Shown one piece after another: positions 52,844-63,079 of a DNA stretch of 64,000 nucleotides (within the stretch, counting starts at the first letter, position 1; each line of letters begins with the position of its first letter). Source of the stretch: Prorocentrum cordatum (Eukaryota; Sar; Dinophyceae; Prorocentrales; Prorocentraceae); contig CAUYUJ010015685.1 of the NCBI GenBank assembly GCA_963575745.1, positions 84,890 to 148,889 of the forward strand, given 5' to 3'. The notes beneath the pieces are model-generated. The model ran no database searches. It had not been told where the DNA came from and was given only the letters and a program-made list of their open reading frames with translations. A program made the translations under genes and the position numbers.

Positions 52844-55800
52844 ATGCCTGCGCGGTCTGTTCGTGGCCAGGGCAGGGGTGGTGTTCAGAAGTGGCCCGCG
52901 GCTCGAGGAGTCGTAGGCCGTGGCCCTGTGGCAAGAGTGGAGCCTGCTGTTGAGCAGGCGGTGCAAGGCTCGTCAGCAGGACGTGTCTTGCGGGTCGGAT
53001 GGCCATTGCTGCAGCACTTTCGGCACGTGTGCAGTTTGGTGGCCACCGCAGACGTCGCAGTTCAGTTGGACTCGCCCTTCTACAGGGTCGCCGAGCTGTG
53101 CCTTCTTCAGACTTCGAAGAAAAGGCGCAGAGTGCTGGGAAAGGGCATGCTGTCAGAGCTGGCCCAGGTGAGCGATAGGAACTACGGGTCGTACTTGCAG
53201 TGCCTGGCCAGTGCCCTACTCCACGTTTATCGGCTTCAGCGGCAGATCGTGGAGTCCACGGTTGCAGGGTCCGTGCCGCCTTTGCAATTGCTCGAGTATG
53301 AGGATGTCTGCCGCCACGACGAAACTCCCATCGCATTGACGAGGGCTGAGTTCGCGTCCTTCGCTCAACTGCCTGTTGGTGGCCAGCAGATCGTGCAGAC
53401 CGCCACTGTTGGCCAACAGATCGCACATGCTGTGCCGACACGGTCGTTCAGCAAGCATTCTGGACGCTTTCCTAGCAAAGTCTTGCAGAGCGAGTCCACG
53501 TTCGGCATGCTTGTCGACCACGGGGAGTTCATCATGTCGGTCGTTGGGGGCACGCTCGCAATGCCGCAGCTTGTCGACAGGACTTCTGGCGAGTGCTTGT
53601 TGTACGCAGAGAGGTTGCGCAGTTGTGTGAGCGATGCGGCCTCGTCGTTCAGGTTCCGAACCCGTGGGATATGCCATGACAGAACTGGGCAGAATGATCG
53701 ATCAGAGCGTGGATTGATGCAACTCCCTGGCAAGAACGGTTGGCGTCATACTCGCAACAAGTGTGAGTTTCACATCATTGTGGTAGGGATGCAGAAAGCT
53801 TTCGGTTTGTATGACATATTGATAGCTGCACACATTCATTTCGCCCTGGTTGTGAACGAGGGCACTAACATGATACGGTTGGGCAGGGTCGTCGTGGAGA
53901 AGGTCAAGGGGCTGTTGGGCGTTCGTTTCGGTCGACCTCCACGCGGTGCTCGACAATTTAAGCGTCAAGTTGCAGCCCTCTGTTTCACGGGAGTTTCGAG
54001 GGGCGCCGTGAAGTTGTTGCACGCCCACGCATTGCCCAACGGTGATTGGCGAGATCATAGAAGTGTGCAGATGTATCTTCCCCATGGTAGCGTCTACGAC
54101 AGGGATGCTCTTGACGAGATGGTTGGCAACAGTATCGTTGAGATTTTCTTGAGCGCACTGGCCCCGATTTACAACCGACACCGTCTTAAGAGTTGCAAGG
54201 AGAGCATCGGCACGTTCGCGATGTTGGAGCCGATCCATGGGCTGCTGACGCACTGCTTCCCCGAGTTCGCGAGGCGGCTGCGGGTGAACCAGAGGCCTGG
54301 TGGCGACGCGGGCGCGCCGCGCCGACGGCGAGGTGCCAATGGACCTGCGCCGGCGCCCGGGGCCGCCGCGCCTGGTGAGGCCGCAGATGGAGGAGGGGGA
54401 GGAGGAGGAGGAGGAGGAGGAGGAGATGCGCCAGATCCAGCGCCACCAGGAGCCGCAGTTCATGGCCCAGACGGCGGCGCTCTTGTACCCTACGTCGCGC
54501 CCCCTGATCAGGGCCCCCCTCACGGCCGTGGGCCAGATGGTCAGGGCACCAGGCGCGACGAGTTCCGCGCTTCGGTTACCAAAGTGTTGGGCTTGATTGC
54601 TGCTTCACCTGATTGGGGGATTGATCTCGTCGTGTTTCGCCAGAGCATGGTGCCATACTCGCGGCTACTTGACGCCCGCACTTCTTCCGTCGGCGAAGAT
54701 GGTGAACTCCGCAGGAGAGTCCGCGAGGCGAAGGTTTGCATGGGCACGGCATCTGCAGCTGACGCCGATCTAGCTCAGTTGTTTCCTGTTCAGTGCGCGC
54801 TCCAGGTGAATGAGAATAGGTGTTTCAGAGACTTGGACTTGCTTCTGGACAGCGAGAGATTGCGGGAGCACGTCGCCCCTCTGAGATGCCAAACAACTCA
54901 GCGACGGCTCGATGCATTCAAAGGTTTGGTTTCAACTGCGTGCATCGTCGAATATACCTTGGTGGAAGAGCATTCCTTATATCCGACACGAGTCTTTCTG
55001 GCGTTAGCATCCGACGATGGCGCCAGAGTAATTTTACGTGACAGTGGTGATCACCCATGCCTCTTCGACGATTGGACTCGGGAGTTTGTGGAGACGCACA
55101 GTGGTGGGCCAGGAGGTCTCAGAGGGAGGGGGCCGCAGTCTCGTTTGAGATTCAAAGCCCGATTGGAGAAAATATGCATTTTGAAAATCGAATCGGTTCA
55201 TGCAGCCTTCCGCCGTCGGGTCCACGTCAGAGGCACTCAATCCAAAGGCGAGACCTTTCCAGAGCTGTGCGCAGATTGGTTGGTTCAAGCAGCGAGGAGT
55301 CGGAGGGATTACGTTGAAGACATCTTGAGCACGACGACGGCTGGTGATGGAGCTGATGGCCAGGGGCAATCACAGTTCCAGCTGGCACCGAATGCATGGA
55401 ACTTGTTCTGTCGTGAATGCAGTGTCGATACGGTCGGTCGATTCCAGCCTCATCTTCTCAGCCTCGCACGCAGATCAATGGGCGGCGGCGAGCGTGCGAG
55501 CTTGGAGGGGCGCGCTCGGAATGCAGCTGCGCCGGCGCCACCTGGCTCTGATCGGATCGGTCGCTTCGGAGGGTCATTCAGGGAGCGGGCCAGGGCAGCG
55601 GCGCGGCAAAGAGCGCTGCAGCGCACGCAGCAAGTCTCCTCTGCTCTGGCTTTGCAAGGTGATGACGTGTACGAGAGGAGCGCATGTGAGCAAGCTATTG
55701 TGGCTAACACCTTGTCCAATCTAGCTTTGACCACATTGCCAGATATGGTAGAATCGATGGAGAAGGATTTGAGGGCTCTATCTTTGCTTCGAGCTGCTCG

Positions 55801-56182
55801 TCATCGAGAGGACATGCGATCCCTTGCCCTGTGGACGAACACTGTTGGCGCTCAGTAGAAACAGAAGTTCTTGGATGCGCACCCGCAGCTCGGGTACCTC
55901 GCCGACTCCATTGTCATGGTACCGGACAGGCAGGATGTTGTAGTCGAGTATCGTGGTGAAACTGTTCGGTCGGTTTTCGCTAGCAGCGCATTGACTCCAG
56001 AAGTGCGGGGTCTTGTTGAGACAGACTTCCAGACTAGGTGTCGTCCGATCATGCGCGACGACGTCCCGAAAGTAGTTGATCCAGCAGAGAAGAGGCAGCC
56101 AAGTCTCCTTGCAACGTCATCGGTATGTGCCAGTGCAGTGATCGGGGCACTGAGGTCTATCGCATGCGCAATGCGTTCTTGA
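52844..56182 (+). CDS. Large DDE-transposase-like protein of a dinoflagellate multi-copy family, in-frame TAG
   Basis: 1,004 codons run to TAG 55856-55858. The frame then stays open with protein-like sequence (KQKFLDAHPQLGYLADSIVM) to 56182. Candidate acidic residues are Asp in C-R-H-D-E-T-P (53318-53320), Asp in T-G-Q-N-D (53696-53698), followed by NKCEFHIIVVGMQKAFGLYD with a Cys-x2-His pair as in hAT-like enzymes, and Glu in ILKIESVHAAFRRR (55190-55192). Between D2 and E lies a long insert with a 12-Gly run near residue 515. I recognise the blocks from a dinoflagellate-wide family, but its function is not established. Transposase is an inference. No terminal inverted repeats were located. 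Confidence 0.5.
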
Positions 56183-56595
56183 GGCGCATGAAGCGCATCA
56201 TCAACAATGATGCCATGACGGATCTAGTTGACGATTGTTCTGTATTCGTTGAGCTGACTGGCTTCAGAGCTGCAGTTCTGGAGAATGGCGGCGGCGTTGG
56301 CGATGGTGTCATGGCCGAGCTCAGCGCCCTCTTCGGGGGCCGCGCCGACGAGCATAATCGGGTCCTGTGGTATTGCATCGGCAACCAGTCTTGGAACCCG
56401 TACAGGCCAAATTTCCAGATGATGCGGGTGAGGGCCGACGAATACGAAGGTCGTCTTAGCGATGCTCATGTATTTCTTGAGGTTCGGGGCTGCCACGGGG
56501 TCAATCAACAAAGCCTTCGGGGGTGGAGGGAAGGGCGAGACCGAAACATCCAGGCGTTGAGAGATTCAAAAGGTTGGTTATATTACATCCGCTGA
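56101..56595 (+). CDS. Continuation of the transposase-like gene in another frame
   Basis: Frame 1 is open from before 56101 through MCQCSDRGTEVYRMRNAFLR, DDCSVFVELTGFRAAVLENG and NRVLWYCIGNQSWNPYRPNF to a stop at 56593-56595. Balanced composition and direct abutment with the previous frame suggest the same gene after a frameshift or a tiny intron (GTATGT at 56122, CAG at 56132). Not assigned to a domain. Confidence 0.4.
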   Translation, partial: KSPCNVIGMCQCSDRGTEVYRMRNAFLRRMKRIINNDAMTDLVDDCSVFVELTGFRAAVLENGGGVGDGVMAELSALFGGRADEHNRVLWYCIGNQSWNPYRPNFQMMRVRADEYEGRLSDAHVFLEVRGCHGVNQQSLRGWREGRDRNIQALRDSKGWLYYIR

Positions 56596-57605
56596 AGGTC
56601 AAGATTTGGGGTTTGCTTTGACGGGCCCGTAAGGAGGACGATTAGAGATCAATCCCACCAGCCCTCTTCCAGAAACCCCTCCAGGGCGTTCCCTCTTCCA
56701 GAAACCCCTCTCCCCGCCTTCTCCCCTGGGGTCTGCCCCTTCCCCCCCCCCCTCCCCCCTCGCCAGCCCCCGCCCCCCCCCCCCCCCCCCCCCCCCCATC
56801 TCTCCCCCCCCCCCCCCCCCCCCCCCCCGCACGCACACCACCACCACCTCCTCCCCCTCCCCCTCCGCCCTCCTCCACCCCCCCTCCACTTCCCCCTTCC
56901 ACTTCCCCCTCTTCTCGTCCTCATCCTTCTCGTCCTACTCCTCCTCCCTCTATGCCTGGGTCTATCATTGATGAGCGATCTGAGTGTTCCGAGGCTGAAG
57001 CTGCCCATGACTCGCATTCGGCCTTGCCGTCGGGGTCTCCCACCCCATCCGCCGCATCTCGAAAACTCGACATTGGAAAACTGTTCGGGAGGAGCTGCGG
57101 CTAGACAAGTTCGCGATCATCCGAAACACTGGGCGAAGGAACGTGGGGCCACGCAATTTCACGATACAGTTTTTACACCGCGGGGGAGAACGCACAAACC
57201 ATCGTTTGCCCACCGTCCTCAGCCCAGGCTCCTTACTCCTCCCTCCTCCCTCCACCTCCCTCCTGAATTCTACGTTGTTTTCTATGTGGGGGTAGGGCCT
57301 CTCTGGTCAAGCCGAACGCTAAGTTTGAGATGAAGTGCCAGGTTTGAGTTTCGAAAAGGTTTCGGAGCTAGTTCAATCGGCTGGTGTTGCGATGGCTCCC
57401 CATCTGAGAGCTTCCAGCAGTACGTGCATATATTGTCACTGGTGCGCTCCTCCACCTCCACTCCTTTCTCCCCCATCGTCACTCCCTGCCGCATCCCATC
57501 GTCGCCTTCATCGCCCTCTCCGTCCTCGCCTGCTCGGTCCTCGTCCACCCCTCCAGTCCTCCATCCACTCCTCCATCCCCCCCCCCCGCGACCCACGCCT
57601 GTGCG
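56596..57605 (+). other. Poly-C and polypyrimidine spacer
   Basis: C runs of over 20 bases at 56772-56797 and 56803-56828, further C/T-rich tracts at 56840-56950 and 57430-57600, and unremarkable DNA between. Assembly or sequencing of the homopolymers may be inexact. The right tract could be the polypyrimidine tract of an intron ending near CACCAG 57630 or GCGCAG 57645. Confidence 0.55.
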
Positions 57606-59022
57606 TTGTTTTGTTCGCCCTGCCACCAGTCGAAGGTGGCGCAGGGGCGGTTTCGGGGCTACTTCGGCTTCGCTGACCTCGATCCACCCATGGTCTGGAA
57701 GGCCCGTTGGTACCAGGCAGACGACGAGAATCAGTTCCTGCCGAAGTTCATGCCTCGGCACGTGGTCGTCACGCCTTTCTCGGAGAGCGTGACCTGGTGG
57801 AATGCCCCGCGGCGTCGCCGCGCGCGCGCGCCTGCGGCTCCTGCTGCTGCCGTTCCTGCGCCCGGCGACGACGATCCCGACGAGGCCGACGTCGACGTCG
57901 AGGGCGCCCCCGAGGAGGTCGGCGAGGTCGAGGGCGACGAGGGGCGCGAGGGTGGCGCCGAGGCTCGGGCAGGCCAACAAGCAGCGTTGGAGTCAGTGCC
58001 TCCTGCTACACCCTTCGGCCTCCTTGCGGTAAGGGGCCGTTCGGCCCCCATGCCAGTTGCCCCCCCCCTGCTAGACGATTCGGCCCCCTCACACATACCC
58101 TTCCCCCCTGTTGGGGTCCAGGGGTGCGGCGAGGGGGGCGCCCTGGGCCATCGGAACTCTCGGGTAATTTGTTGTGTTCCGTTTGGACGGGCCATTGTAT
58201 GATCATTGGCTCTGCGCCCCGGGACCAATCAACGTTGGCAGGAGTTCTGGAGTGGCCCACAACTCATCTGGCCACCTAAATCATTTTGTATGCCAACCAA
58301 CCAGCCCGCCAGCCAGCCAGGCCAAGTTGCCAACCAGCCAGTCAGCTATCAGCCGAGTTGCTATTGATCGCAGCAACGGTGAACAGCCAATCAACCAACC
58401 CAAACAAGTCAACCAACCCAGCCACGAATGCTGACAATCAACATGGGGACTGTGCCAGGGGCGAAGCCCGTGCGTGATTATTGCTCCGCTCTCTCCTCAG
58501 GGGGACGGGGCCCTGGACGAGCTCGACGACGACGCTGCCCTCCTTGCGCTGGAGGCGTTGGAGGAAGAGCTCGTCGACCACGCTGCTGGTGCTGGTGACC
58601 GCGGCGTTCCCTTAGGTGGTGCGGGCGAGCCCTCGACTCGAGTGGATCTGCCTGGTGGCTGGGTCCAGTTCTTCCCCACCGACGGCCGCTTCCAGGCGAC
58701 GTGCGCAGATCCGAGGCACCAGTTGGAAGGGAACCCTTGTCGGATGACACGTCAGAACACGCGTGCGGCAGGGGCCGACACCGCTAGCGGGAGGCCGCGC
58801 GGCCTCATGTCCGGGTGGATCGAGATCAGCAGGGACTTCGCGACGCGGGCTGACCACAGGGCAGTGTTCATGGTCATGACCATCCCCCGCGCAGATCGAG
58901 AGGCAGCGCGGGGCAGGCTCATGGCCCGCGCTGGCGGGCCCGAGGTCGTCTCGCGGGAGCGCCCGCGGGATATCCCTGGTGGCGAGCCCGAGGGGCCGAT
59001 CAATGTCCCCATGGGTTGGTGA
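57606..59022 (+). CDS. Unknown two-exon gene segment (intron 58029-58500)
   Basis: Exon 1 (57606 or a little later to 58028) encodes GRFRGYFGFADLDPPMVWKA, HVVVTPFSESVTWW and an acidic tail. The donor GCG|GTAAGG at 58029 and the acceptor CTCTCTCCTCAG at 58489-58500 join phase 0 to phase 0, giving FGLLA then GDGALDELDDDAALLALEAL. Exon 2 continues with GGWVQFFPTDGRFQATCADP, CRMTRQNTR, GRPRGLMSGWIE and a basic tail to TGA 59020-59022. Blocks of the G-R-F-x-A-x-C..P-x-H..T-R..G-R-P-x-G-x-L type recur in dinoflagellate proteins of unknown function. No catalytic motif is evident. Confidence 0.5.
58029..58500 (+). other. GT-AG intron, phase 0
   Basis: GTAAGG donor and pyrimidine-rich CAG acceptor. 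The interior includes CCAG/CCAACCAG-rich DNA (58280-58400) and lacks coding character. Both flanking frames are open exactly to the junctions. Confidence 0.55.
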
Positions 59023-59745
59023 TTAAAGCAATCCTCGCCGATTCTCCTCTTCCTTGTTCCCCCGCACCCCTCCTCCACTTCTCTCCTTGTTCTCACTCTA
59101 TCTCTTCCTCGCCCCCGTCCTCCTCCCCCTCCTCCCTCCTCGGCCCTCGTCGTTCACGCGCACCCTCGTAGTTCTTCTCTTTCTGCCCCGTGCAGCTTAG
59201 TAAAACGTTAGCTCCTATGTCTCATGCGAGTGCTACTTCCCTGGGCGTTGACACTCTGCGTTGTGCCGCTGGTTTCTCCCAATCATCCTGCTCGGCATTT
59301 TCGCTTGTCCTTGCCCGAGAGGGGTGGCCCAGCGGGCCCCGATGGCGCACCTGGGAGACAAGTGACAAATGATTTGGAGGAGGAGGAGGAGGAGGAGGAT
59401 CATATAGAGATAGGAGTGGTGAGGAGGAGGATAATAAGGAATGGCCAACAAGAGCGTGTGGACAGAGAGGCACAACGGATGCGCAGCCGATGCTGCAATA
59501 TACCCCCCCGCCCGCGGCTTGCTGGATAGACTAAGGATGTTGCAGTGCATCCTTCCGACGTGACGAGAGGTGAGTCCAAACTACGCGGACGGCAACGACT
59601 GATGCTGCAATGCGCCCTCCACCTCCGCGCCCAACTTAGTGGGCCCCCTTCCATCCGCGTAGCTGTGCGACGCCTGCGGTGGCCATCCACAGAAAGGGTT
59701 CCCCCTTCCATCGCGCCCCGTGGCACGCCGTGCAGGGTCAGGAAA
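59023..59745 (+). other. Polypyrimidine and GGA-repeat spacer
   Basis: C/T-rich 59040-59180 with GTGCAG at 59190, a (GAG)n run at 59375-59400, and otherwise no gene. It may be an intron between the two neighbouring gene segments. Confidence 0.45.
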
Positions 59746-60561
59746 ATGTCGCGGAGCGAGGGCCAGGGCTCTGACTCGGGCTCGAATGGATCGGCCATGG
59801 GCGTGGAACCCGAGGCCGATCACCCTGGCGAGGTAAGCATTATCTGGAACTTCGAGGCGAATGCTCCCAGGGTGCACGCGGTGTTCCCAGTGAGCGGCAG
59901 GGAGCTCGTCCGAGAGTTCACCAAGCAGGAGCTCGGGGCCCATGTATTCCTGGGGGTGTTCGGGCGACCAGGGGATGAATTACGCAGCCACCGATCAATT
60001 GTTCCCTCCATCTCGTCTCTCACGCCCTTCCCTGCCCTTCCCCCCGTTCCAACAGGGCGCCCGAAATCTTCTCCTCGTGGCCTTCAGTGCCTCCTCATGT
60101 TTCTCACCCTTACCCTTCTGGCCATATCCCGTGTTCTTCGTCTTCCCCCCACATCCTCCCCTTATCTTCGATCCTACCGTAACCGCCCTTCGTGCCCGTC
60201 GCACGCACTCCTCCAATTGCAGGAGGCTATGTTCTTCGTCATACTGTACGTAGAGTGCTTGGATGAACATCCAGACGCAGGCTTCCGCGCGCTTCCGAAG
60301 ACTGGTTTCCTTTTCACACCGGACGAGATTGCCGAGCGCATGGCTCGGCGGCAGCGGCTTCCACTTATCGATCCAATCATTGAGGATGCCATCATTCGTT
60401 TGCTGCGCTCCATTCGAGAGGACATGCGGGATTGCAAAGAGAGAGACATATATAGTGTTTTCCCCGACGTGAGGAGGAGGCAAGGAGCCTTATGTTGTTT
60501 TCTACACCAAGTCACTTGGTGTAAAAAGCAACATAGGGCTCACCAGCTGTTTACCCCATAG
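59746..60561 (+). CDS. Unknown gene segment with intron 59833-60222
   Basis: ATG 59746 opens MSRSEGQGSDSGSNGSAMGV to GAG|GTAAGC at 59833. Acceptor CTCCAATTGCAG at 60211-60222 leads to EAMFFVILYVECLDEHPDAG, RALPKTGFLFTPDEIAERMA and DPIIEDAIIRLLRSIREDMR. Both junctions are phase 0. The 390-base intron is a multiple of three and open in the same frame, so it can be missed. The second exon is predominantly helical and resembles C-terminal blocks of dinoflagellate multi-copy proteins. The last 20 or so codons fall in a palindrome, so the real end may be earlier. Confidence 0.45.
   Translation: MSRSEGQGSDSGSNGSAMGVEPEADHPGEVSIIWNFEANAPRVHAVFPVSGRELVREFTKQELGAHVFLGVFGRPGDELRSHRSIVPSISSLTPFPALPPVPTGRPKSSPRGLQCLLMFLTLTLLAISRVLRLPPTSSPYLRSYRNRPSCPSHALLQLQEAMFFVILYVECLDEHPDAGFRALPKTGFLFTPDEIAERMARRQRLPLIDPIIEDAIIRLLRSIREDMRDCKERDIYSVFPDVRRRQGALCCFLHQVTWCKKQHRAHQLFTP
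59833..60222 (+). other. GT-AG intron, phase 0, length divisible by three
   Basis: GTAAGC donor, C/T-rich second half (60000-60180) and TTGCAG acceptor. Confidence 0.5.
60488..60537 (+). repeat. Near-perfect 50-bp palindrome
   Basis: CCTTATGTTGTTTTCTACAC...AAGT pairs with ACTTGGTGTAAAAAGCAACA...TAGG across one central base. Mismatches are confined to about three positions. Confidence 0.9.
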
Positions 60562-61210
60562 ATTGCACCACGCAGTCATTCGCAACGTAGATTGCATCCC
60601 GCAGCTCCCATCACCTGTGTTGCACAACATAGGTGGGCCACATAGAGGGAGCCCCAAATAGCGCCCTAGACATCATTCATCACTTCATTGGGCTCGCAAC
60701 GTAGCTTCGCCACCTAGATTGCATCAGCAAGTTTACGCCGCTTCGAATACGCCAGCCCCGATTCCATCACATGTATTGCACAATCACATATATTGCACCA
60801 CATTGTAATTGTAAGAGCATTGTCCGTTGCAGTCTGTTGGGCAATCCATGGGCCCTTCTACCCCTCCAGCCCGCTCCCATTGAACCCGCCCAGAGTCTGG
60901 GCGCGGATGTGCTGGGGGGGGGGGGGGCGGGGGGGGGGGGGGCTTGGGGGAAGTACCGCAGCCCCCGAGTCCAGGACGAGGCTGCGGACCTGAGGACGAC
61001 CTCGTGGGTTCGCTCAGCCTAGCTACAGTCGCCGCGGATTCGGGCGGCGCGCCGCGAGGTGCTCTGAGCGACGGCGTTGCCAGACCGCCTCATCTCTCTC
61101 CTCCTCGTCGTCGGTCGTCGTCGTTGCCGTCGTCGTCGTTCGTCGGTTTTCGGTCTTCGGGCGTCGTCGTCGACCGTCGTCGTCGTTTCGATCGTCGCAC
61201 GGGCGTTTGC
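60562..61210 (+). other. Spacer with GTAGATTGCATC-type repeats and a poly-G run
   Basis: ATAGATTGCACC, GTAGATTGCATC and TAGATTGCATCA recur at 60560-60735, and CACATGTATTGCAC/CACATATATTGCAC near 60770-60800. A G run with one C spans 60914-60942. CGTCGT-rich DNA lies at 61100-61200. No gene. Confidence 0.6.
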
Positions 61211-61434
61211 TTTCTTATGGTAGTTTGGTTTCTTAAGGTAATGTGGTTCCGTCTGGGCCCTAATGAACCAGATTGCCATGATAAACCAAGCTCCCATAAG
61301 AAACCAAACTGCCATAATAATCCAACTTACCATGAGAAACCAAACTACCATAAGAACCAAACTGCCACAATAAACCACACTACCATAAGACACTAACCCT
61401 TAAGACGCCGACCTACCTTAAGAAACCACATTAC
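61211..61434 (+). repeat. Inverted repeat around ACCAAACTACCATAAGA tandem units
   Basis: The left arm 61211-61248 (TTTCTTATGGTAGTTTGGTT, then TCTTAAGGTAATGTGGTT) is complementary in its first half to 61336-61356 and in its second half to 61414-61434. In between, 18-20 base units of the ACCAAACTGCCATAATAA type are tandemly repeated. Confidence 0.8.
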
Positions 61435-62306
61435 GCTAATGAACCAAACTGCCTCAATAACAAATACAATACGGAACCGAGATACCTTCAACACAACAGT
61501 ACTACCTGGAAGGTGTATCGATCTTGCGCTTCTGCGTTGTACCACCCAAAGGCCCAAGGGGCACTACATAGATTGCACCACGTACCTTATACCATATTAT
61601 CATACGTTGTGCCACATAGCGTAACCACATGTCTTAACGATGTTAACATACCTTGCACTACACAGCTTAACCAACTAGTTTAACCATCTTCAATAACATC
61701 GCCAACACCACGTAGCTTGACCACGTACGCTGCACCATATTCCTAACGTCGCAACACACGGGTATATCCAGACTGCGCGCGCCACTTGAACCAACGCGTG
61801 GAACAGCCTCACACAAGCGTCAATACATCCTGTCATTTTGCAACACGCCGAAGTTGCACACATATGATACCTGCTAAGCGAAAGGCAACGTTCTTTATCC
61901 CTCGGCGTATACAGCCCCCAGGCCCAACACATGAAATAACGCAATCGTAACCTTGCACGATTGTTCTTCGCTCAAATAAATACAACGCTGTAGCGGTTGA
62001 CGTCGGTGCATGCATCCGCGCGGGCTTAACTGGTCGTGGCGCAGCGCCTGGCGCCGTGCCCTCGCACCACCGCCATCGTGTGCAGCGCCCTCGCCATGCT
62101 CCAGCCAACGACGGCGGAGCCAAACATCACTTCATCATCGCCGCCACCACTCAATCGACATCCATCGCGCCGTTCGGGAAGTCGTGGCTCCTTTGGCCGC
62201 GCGTGGCCACAACGTGCCTTCTTTCCAACAGCTTCCAGCGCAGATCATAGCTGCCCCTTTTGGTTCGAAATGCAAGGGGGTCACCTAGGTGACGCGGGTT
62301 AGCGAC
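61435..62306 (+). other. Intergenic DNA, no gene recognised
   Basis: Moderately AT-rich to 62000, then GC-richer. CCACGTA/CCACATAG words recur. No coding support on either strand. Confidence 0.45.
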
Positions 62307-62745
62307 GTTGCAGGGACGTCAATCTTGCAAGTTGTGTGTTCAAAGGTTCACAAGAGGGACGGCGACAGCTACAAGAAGTTCGACGATGAACCCAAGAAGG
62401 GGGTTGAAGAATCAACGACTGCGATTGTGGGTTCAAAGAAGCTTGTTGGCACCAGCACAATGGGCGGCGTTTCCACGAAGGGGGGGCCACCTGCGCAGCA
62501 ATGCGCGGCCGAGCCCCCTTCTTGATCGCCTTCCTGATTTGGCCGCTCGGACGTCGAGTGGTTTGATTGCTGGCAGGCGAACTGCGACGGCGACGCTGGG
62601 GGGGGGCGCCAATATTGCAGTTGGCGTGTTCAAAGGTTCACAAGAAGGACGGCGACATATTCAAGAAGTTCGACGCTGAACCGAAGAATGGGGGTTGCAG
62701 AATCAACGACTGTGGGGTCCAAGAAGTTGTTGGAAACCAGCGCCA
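62307..62745 (+). repeat. Two direct copies of a 150-bp unit, possibly coding
   Basis: 62318-62470 and 62614-62745 share GTGTTCAAAGGTTCACAAGA, GACGGCGACA, AAGAAGTTCGACG and AGAATCAACGACTG. In the first copy, frame 3 (62289-62525) reads VCSKVHKRDGDSYKKFDDEP, and in the second CSKVHKKDGDIFKKFDAEP. The amino-acid similarity with synonymous differences hints at an exon duplication. The second copy soon loses the frame. Confidence 0.55.
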
Positions 62746-63079
62746 TGGCTGGATTGTCGCGCGCAGTGATTGGGTCTGTCAGATTGGGCGTGGTCGGTGC
62801 TTCTGATTGAGGTCGCCACCCTGCACTGCCCGCTCGATCCTCGAGCGGCTTATTTGTCCAACAAAGGGCATCGTTCCGTCGCCGCATTTCCGCGCCGACA
62901 GCACCGTGGCCTGCGTTGCACACATGGGCCGTGCGACAGCCGAGGGCGGTGTCTGTCGCGGGAGGGTGCCTCCGCCTCGCTTCGCGTGGCTGATATCTCT
63001 GTCTGCGGATTGTGGTGCGTAACCCATCGGCCTCGCAGATTGAAGTCAGCGGGGCGTCCCCGCAAAGGGTCTATCCCGT

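Noticed and set aside
13055-55858. Genetic code with UAG = Gln
   Set aside because: TGA and TAA also interrupt neighbouring mobile ORFs, and all affected ORFs are decaying elements, so ordinary nonsense mutation explains the data for now.
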